Part shown: positions 5,488 to 9,127 of the stretch, piece after piece | Layout: each line of letters opens with the position of its first letter | Position numbering within the stretch: the first letter of the stretch is position 1 | DNA from: Candidatus Yonathbacteria bacterium | GTDB lineage: Bacteria > Patescibacteriota > Minisyncoccia > Phycocordibacterales > UBA1550 | DNA: 9,127 nucleotides | Assembly (NCBI GenBank): GCA_003489395.1 | Contig: DNMN01000043.1 | Coordinates: 1 to 9,127, forward strand | Direction of reading: 5' to 3' | Made by a program: the position numbers and the translations under genes | Notes under the pieces: model-generated | Databases searched by the model: none | What the model saw: the letters and a program-made list of their open reading frames with translations, nothing else | Told to the model about the DNA's origin: nothing

Positions 5488-8297
5488 AAGACATAGCGTA
5501 TCAGAAAAAATATATCCGCGAAATTGTTTCAACTTCCGTTGGGTATATTCAAGATGAAGATCCGAAGTTAATCGTTTTTCAAGCACCGACAGGATCGGGC
5601 AAAACGATTATGCTCGCAGAGGCCATGTCGCGCATGGTTAAAGATTTAACCGACGAAAAAGAGTTGGCGTTCGTTTGGATTTCAGTAAATTACTTACACG
5701 AACAAAGCAAGAAAAAACTGGAAAAACATTTTGAGAATGAGCGACTGCTTGATTGTATAAATATCGGCGATATTCAGAACAACGAGATAGAACAAAATCA
5801 AATCGTTTTCGTGAACTGGGATAGCTTGAATAAAGAGGGCGTTTCTCTCTTTATGTCGGACAACGAAAAAGATTGGAATTTGAGTAAAGTAATGGAGAAC
5901 ACCAGAGACGCGGGGCGAGATATTGTTTTGATAATTGACGAAAGTCATAGAACAGCAAAAACGAGTAAATCGCAGGAAATCGTTGGCATGATTGGACCAA
6001 AGCTGACGATTGAAGTTTCTGCTACTCCAAAAGAGGGCGTTACTAATGACCACAAAATCAGCGTCAAATTGAGCGAGGTTGTCGCAGAGGGAATGATAAA
6101 ACAAGAAGTACAGATAAACCCCGGACTTGGACGAGTGCAAACAAACGAGGACATTGTCCGCGAGGCGCTGAAGAAGCGAAACGAGCTAAAACGATTTTAT
6201 GAAGAAGCCGGAACTGACATAAATCCTTTGCTTTTGATTCAGATACCAAAACGAAGAAAGTCCGATGTGCGAGAGCCAGAAGATAAAATCATTGAGATAT
6301 TAAATAAAGACGGGATTACGATTGAGAATGGAAAACTCGCTCTTTGGCTTGCCGAAAAAGATAAAAAGAAAAATCTTGATTATCTCGAAAATGACGACAG
6401 CGAAGTAGAGATTTTGGTTTTCAAGGAAGCAATCGCGCAAGGGTGGGATTGTCCGCGAGCGAGCATTCTACTCCTTCAACGAGAATGGAACGCTGAAAAT
6501 TATGTTTTCAACATTCAGACACTTGGACGCATTATGCGTATGCCCGAACATAAGCATTACGACAATTATTCGGCGTTGAATGTCGGATATGTTTATACTG
6601 CTTCCGACAATTTTGAGATTGTTGAGGATTTGGCAAAGGATTATGTCAGTAAGGATCAAATGGTCCGAGACAATACCATTTACAAAAATATCTACTTACC
6701 GAGCGAGCTTGTCAGGAGAAAGCGAGAATTATTTAGAATGTCCGGCGAATTTAAGGATTGTCTATTTGATGCGGCAAAAGAATTAAAGATTGATGACAAG
6801 AAAATCAACATCGGCAAAGTTAGTTTTTCCAAAAATGTCGGTGTTGAGGGCAGGATTGCCGAATTGGACAAAAAGCAAGCGGTTGAATTTCACAAAGAAA
6901 AAACGATTGTAAAAGATCGTGAAGAAGTTTGTGCGGAATACACAGCTTTTGTAAGGTCTTTATCGTATCCGTTCACCGGAGGGACGCGCCCGACGGACAT
7001 TATCAAATCTAGCGTTCGTTCTTTTTTCAAAAAACAGTTTGGTATTGATAATGAAGATGAAATTGCCGCCATAGTATTAAACCCTGTAAACAAGAGTGAA
7101 TTTATTGATTTGATTGAGGCGGGAAAAAACAAATTCAAATCCTTACCGGAAAAAGCCGATGAAATTGTGCCGAATGAAAAATGGCAGGTGCCGGAAAGCG
7201 TCAGCGTATTTGATAATTTTGACGAAAGAAAAGAGATCAAAAAATCAATTCTCAAACCCTATTTCGTCAAGCGAGATAAAAACGGGAAGCAACAGTGGTC
7301 AAAGCCAGAAAAGGTTTTTATTGATGAGCTTGAGAAAACAGATAACGATATTTTGTGGTGGTTCAAAAACGGCGTAAGCGAAAGTAAGTATTTTGGAATT
7401 GCATACAAGAAAAATGGGGGTAGCCATAACAGCTATTACGCTTTCTACCCCGATTTTATCATCAAGACCAAGAAAGATACTCTCGTTGTAGAAATTAAAG
7501 ACGATAAGGATTTCAAAAACGAAAACCTATACAAACTCAATGCTGGTAGAGAATATCAGAAAAAATATAAAGGGAAAGAAAATTTGTATTTCTACATTAT
7601 TTCCCCCTTTGATTATTTCAATTTTTTCCGTGCACTAAAAAATCAGACATTAGATAGCTTTAAATCAAAATTTGAAGAAAACCTAGTCCGGTTTACCCAA
7701 AGTCGTAAAGTCGCCTCCGCGAAGCAACCTGAAAAATCGAAAGAAGATCAGGAGCTTTTGGAATTGTACGAATCTGAGTTAACGAAAGCTATAAAAAACC
7801 TCGATGATAAGAAGTTAGAAAACGAGATACTCAAAATTGATTTGCAGGGTGCAGAGGCAACAATAGGCAGTTTAAAGGAAGCACTTGCCTATTTACCACA
7901 AGAAAAAACGGAGGAGCAAAAAGATATAAAAATTACTACACCCTTTAATATCTGCGTTCTGGGAGAAGTGGTAGATGAAGATTTGCTAAGAAAGAAGTTG
8001 CAAGGATTTTTCTCAAAGTATGGATTGAAAGCAACTGACTGGGATATTGAATATTTTGGCAATACAAAGTTAAAAAATAGCAATATTCTAAGCAAGCTAA
8101 AAAAGGGACAGAGTAAATTTAGTTTGATAATCACCGGACAGATATATCACCACTCAGGTAAGGGGAACGAAAGCGCAAATTTGTTGACGGAATTGAAGAA
8201 AGATAAATATGTTGATCATGTTGTCGGTAGTTCCCCTAAAGAAAAGCTGACAATAGATGATGTTTTGGAAAAGCTAGAAAAATATCTGAGTGACTGA
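5484..8297 (+). CDS. res: type III restriction endonuclease, Res subunit, with extra C-terminal region
   Basis: The 937-residue protein is an SF2 helicase-like ATPase with a nuclease domain; type III Res acts with Mod to cut DNA with unmethylated sites. Helicase motifs in order: Walker A APTGSGKT (34-41), Walker B IIDESH (150-155), SATP (179-182), VFKEAIAQGWDCPR (312-325) and QTLGRIMRMPE (345-355). The nuclease signature is YPDFII with Asp657, then VVEIK with Glu670 and Lys672, a normal PD-(D/E)XK spacing. In EcoP15I Res the nuclease is close to the C terminus. Here about 265 residues follow it: a helical, coiled-coil-like stretch (about 750-805) and a compact domain (about 818-937) starting FNICVLGEVV and containing FSLIITGQIYHHSGKG. 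I do not recognise that domain. Its start overlaps the mod stop by 4 bp. Confidence 0.93.
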   Translation: MKDIAYQKKYIREIVSTSVGYIQDEDPKLIVFQAPTGSGKTIMLAEAMSRMVKDLTDEKELAFVWISVNYLHEQSKKKLEKHFENERLLDCINIGDIQNNEIEQNQIVFVNWDSLNKEGVSLFMSDNEKDWNLSKVMENTRDAGRDIVLIIDESHRTAKTSKSQEIVGMIGPKLTIEVSATPKEGVTNDHKISVKLSEVVAEGMIKQEVQINPGLGRVQTNEDIVREALKKRNELKRFYEEAGTDINPLLLIQIPKRRKSDVREPEDKIIEILNKDGITIENGKLALWLAEKDKKKNLDYLENDDSEVEILVFKEAIAQGWDCPRASILLLQREWNAENYVFNIQTLGRIMRMPEHKHYDNYSALNVGYVYTASDNFEIVEDLAKDYVSKDQMVRDNTIYKNIYLPSELVRRKRELFRMSGEFKDCLFDAAKELKIDDKKINIGKVSFSKNVGVEGRIAELDKKQAVEFHKEKTIVKDREEVCAEYTAFVRSLSYPFTGGTRPTDIIKSSVRSFFKKQFGIDNEDEIAAIVLNPVNKSEFIDLIEAGKNKFKSLPEKADEIVPNEKWQVPESVSVFDNFDERKEIKKSILKPYFVKRDKNGKQQWSKPEKVFIDELEKTDNDILWWFKNGVSESKYFGIAYKKNGGSHNSYYAFYPDFIIKTKKDTLVVEIKDDKDFKNENLYKLNAGREYQKKYKGKENLYFYIISPFDYFNFFRALKNQTLDSFKSKFEENLVRFTQSRKVASAKQPEKSKEDQELLELYESELTKAIKNLDDKKLENEILKIDLQGAEATIGSLKEALAYLPQEKTEEQKDIKITTPFNICVLGEVVDEDLLRKKLQGFFSKYGLKATDWDIEYFGNTKLKNSNILSKLKKGQSKFSLIITGQIYHHSGKGNESANLLTELKKDKYVDHVVGSSPKEKLTIDDVLEKLEKYLSD

Positions 8298-8319
8298 TTC
8301 AATTATCTCAAGGGGAGCC

Positions 8320-8358
8320 CCGCCCGCGATTCCTCTTGTCCTTCGCGGGCGGAGTTTT
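8320..8358 (+). terminator. rho-independent terminator after res
   Basis: A perfect 10-bp stem, CCGCCCGCGA (8320-8329) with TCGCGGGCGG (8343-8352), encloses a 13-nt loop and is followed by AGTTTTG. It lies 22 bp after the res stop codon. The T run is short (four), but stem strength and position support termination of the whole operon. Confidence 0.75.
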
Positions 8359-8392
8359 GCGCGCGCATGGGAGGGATGGGGCAAGCGCATTT

Positions 8393-8422
8393 CGGCAGCG
8401 CCTCGGGCATTTCCGCTAGGGC
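8393..8422. repeat. long-range inverted repeat, left arm
   Basis: Bases 8399-8422 are perfectly complementary to 8746-8769 (24 bp). A small internal bulge is followed by five more pairs, CGGCA (8393-8397) with TGCCG (8772-8776). The arms enclose about 320 bp. Pairing of this length in non-coding DNA is unlikely to be chance. Confidence 0.85.
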
Positions 8423-8637
8423 GTCCAGGGCTACGGATGAGCGCCGCCGTTCTCTTGCAATGCAGAAGTTTAGTAGCGGAAGCGACACCACGAAAGAACT
8501 ATTGGAAACGTGGAGGGGGGTTGTGCGAGGGCGGACTCCGAAGGCACGTCCAAGCGAACGATACACGCACGACGAACCACATAATCAGCACGGCACTGAA
8601 GACTCCAATCGACCACTGCGAGGAGGAGCCCGAAGCT

Positions 8638-8662
8638 GGGGGGAGGATTCCTTTCTCCCCCC
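8638..8662. repeat. G6/C6 hairpin
   Basis: GGGGGGAG (8638-8645) and CTCCCCCC (8655-8662) form a perfect 8-bp stem with a 9-nt loop. It lies inside the long-range repeat at 8393-8776. No T run follows on the plus strand, so it is not a standard terminator in that direction. Confidence 0.7.
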
Positions 8663-8745
8663 AAATAGATGCCTGCCCGAGCCAGAGAGCCCGCAGGCGA
8701 TACTGGCGAGGAAACGCAGGCTACCTAGGCATCTAGGCGCGAGTA

Positions 8746-8776
8746 GCCCTAGCGGAAATGCCCGAGGCGGATGCCG
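8746..8776. repeat. long-range inverted repeat, right arm
   Basis: This is the complementary partner of 8393-8422. Just inside it, CCTAGGCATCTAGG (8724-8737) adds further local symmetry, and AGGCATCT (8727-8734) can also pair with 8667-8674. Confidence 0.85.
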
Positions 8777-8866
8777 AGGGTGACACCCCGTGCCCTGACG
8801 AACCACTAGCGAGAAAATAGACACGAGGCACCATACTGTATTTGCATTCCGCATTTAGAGCCGCAC

Positions 8867-8888
8867 GCCTTGCCCTCAAAGGCAAGGC
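8867..8888. repeat. 8-bp hairpin at the inner edge of the right 241-bp repeat
   Basis: GCCTTGCC (8867-8874) and GGCAAGGC (8881-8888) form a perfect stem with a 6-nt loop. Its right arm runs into the first bases of the inverted repeat that begins at 8887. No T run follows. Confidence 0.65.
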
Positions 8889-9127
8889 CCGACCGAGCCC
8901 CGTTTCCGCCCATTCAATTTCAAAAAGAATCCCCCCGCGAAAAAGAAAAAGCATGGAGAACGGAAACGGGGCGAGGGCGGACGCGCGGTACTCCGCGCGT
9001 GGCGGCGTTCGAGTCACCACGGAATCGGAGCGTACGAAAAAGTACCAAGCCACCACGCGCGCGGCGCGTGCGACATCAGTCGCTCTGCGACTGGAAGAAG
9101 GTTCGAACTTGGTCGTATAATGTAGCC
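8887..9127 (-). repeat. 241-bp right-arm inverted repeat, right copy
   Basis: By eye this is an exact reverse complement of 2497-2737. Together the two copies bracket the XRE-DUF4145-mod-res operon. It ends at the last base of the window. Lack of divergence between the copies implies recent duplication, gene conversion or continuing exchange. Confidence 0.95.
9098..9127. other. right attachment end (attR-like) of the element
   Basis: The right arm ends GTATAATGTAGCC, sharing AGCC (9124-9127) with the tRNA 3' end at 20-23. Upstream, GTTCGAACTTGGTCG resembles GTTCGAGCCCTGGTCG of the tRNA (bases 1-16) with one gap and two or three changes, as if the arm carried a degenerate tRNA 3' end. In the internal attP-like copy this sequence joins the left arm. 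Here it meets the window edge, so the flanking chromosome cannot be checked. Confidence 0.52.

Larger units (their letters stand above)
8359..8886. other. 528-bp GC-rich intergenic region, structured, no credible gene
   Basis: Several frames are open here, but the translations are rich in Arg, Ala, Gly and Pro, have no recognisable domain, and one overlaps the terminator. The region is instead dominated by inverted repeats: a long pair at 8393-8422 and 8746-8776, a G/C hairpin at 8638-8662, an 8-bp pair at 8667-8674 and 8727-8734, a 6-bp pair at 8671-8676 and 8694-8699, and a hairpin at 8867-8888. It could encode a structured RNA, hold recombination or replication sites, or be decayed repeat DNA. 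No known RNA family was recognised, and no promoter is obvious. Confidence 0.5.

Noticed and set aside
5694..6140. 148-codon minus-strand frame inside res
   Set aside because: It is antisense to the helicase motif region and its translation has no recognisable feature.
2546..8297. Possible alternative genetic code with TGA as a sense codon
   Set aside because: The XRE, mod and res genes end cleanly at TGA where their domains finish and the next genes begin, and no TGA interrupts a coding sequence.
8709..8722. GAGGAAACGCAGGC, resembling the conserved GAGGAAAGTCCGGGC of RNase P RNA
   Set aside because: The other conserved RNase P elements are not seen at workable distances, and the segment is already involved in local pairing.
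8290..8736. Open frame of 148 codons after res
   Set aside because: It overlaps the end of res and the terminator hairpin, has an Arg/Ala/Gly/Pro-rich translation without a domain, and lies in GC-rich repeat DNA where several frames are open at once.
9098..9127. Second tRNA 3' end at the right edge
   Set aside because: TTCGAAC resembles a T loop, but the flanking bases do not form a T stem and the acceptor strand is interrupted by TATAATGT. It is better read as an att arm mimicking a tRNA.

Overview
The window looks like one complete integrated mobile element of about 9.1 kb, lying between the 3' end of a tRNA gene (bases 1-23, asparagine-type acceptor and T arm) and a matching AGCC end at 9124-9127. 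It resembles the genome of an uncultured bacterium, possibly Patescibacteria/CPR. The grounds are leaderless promoters, few Shine-Dalgarno sequences, and a serine recombinase whose 3' end runs into a tRNA. That assignment is inference; no taxonomic marker is present. TGA ends several genes normally, so the TGA-recoded candidate lineages are unlikely.

Layout, left to right. (1) Bases 1-1477, minus strand: a large serine recombinase. Its reading frame is open through the left att junction and into the antisense of the tRNA, so its stop lies outside the window. (2) Bases 1478-1499: a 22-bp divergent promoter. (3) Bases 1500-2285: an unrecognised protein with three membrane segments. (4) Bases 2332-2737: an inverted, apparently unrecombined attP-like site, made of a decayed copy of the recombinase 3' end (2332-2500) joined at GGGCT to a 241-bp GC-rich arm (2497-2737). 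(5) Bases 2740-8358: an operon with its own promoter/operator and terminator, encoding a small XRE controller, a DUF4145-like protein with a zinc ribbon, and a type III restriction-modification pair, Mod and Res. (6) Bases 8359-8886: GC-rich, apparently non-coding and strongly structured DNA. (7) Bases 8887-9127: a second, inverted copy of the 241-bp arm, identical by eye, ending at the right att core.

The architecture is symmetrical. The recombinase module is bracketed by two inverted copies of the element's left arm. The restriction-modification module is bracketed by two inverted copies of its right arm. The intact attP sits where the two modules meet. The recombinase probably moves the element into and out of the tRNA site, and the type III system is defence cargo that can also stabilise the element. 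The XRE protein probably controls the operon through an 11-bp inverted repeat over its own -10 box. A closely related TACATTATA motif recurs at the recombinase promoter and at the att sites, which hints that mobility and cargo expression share control.
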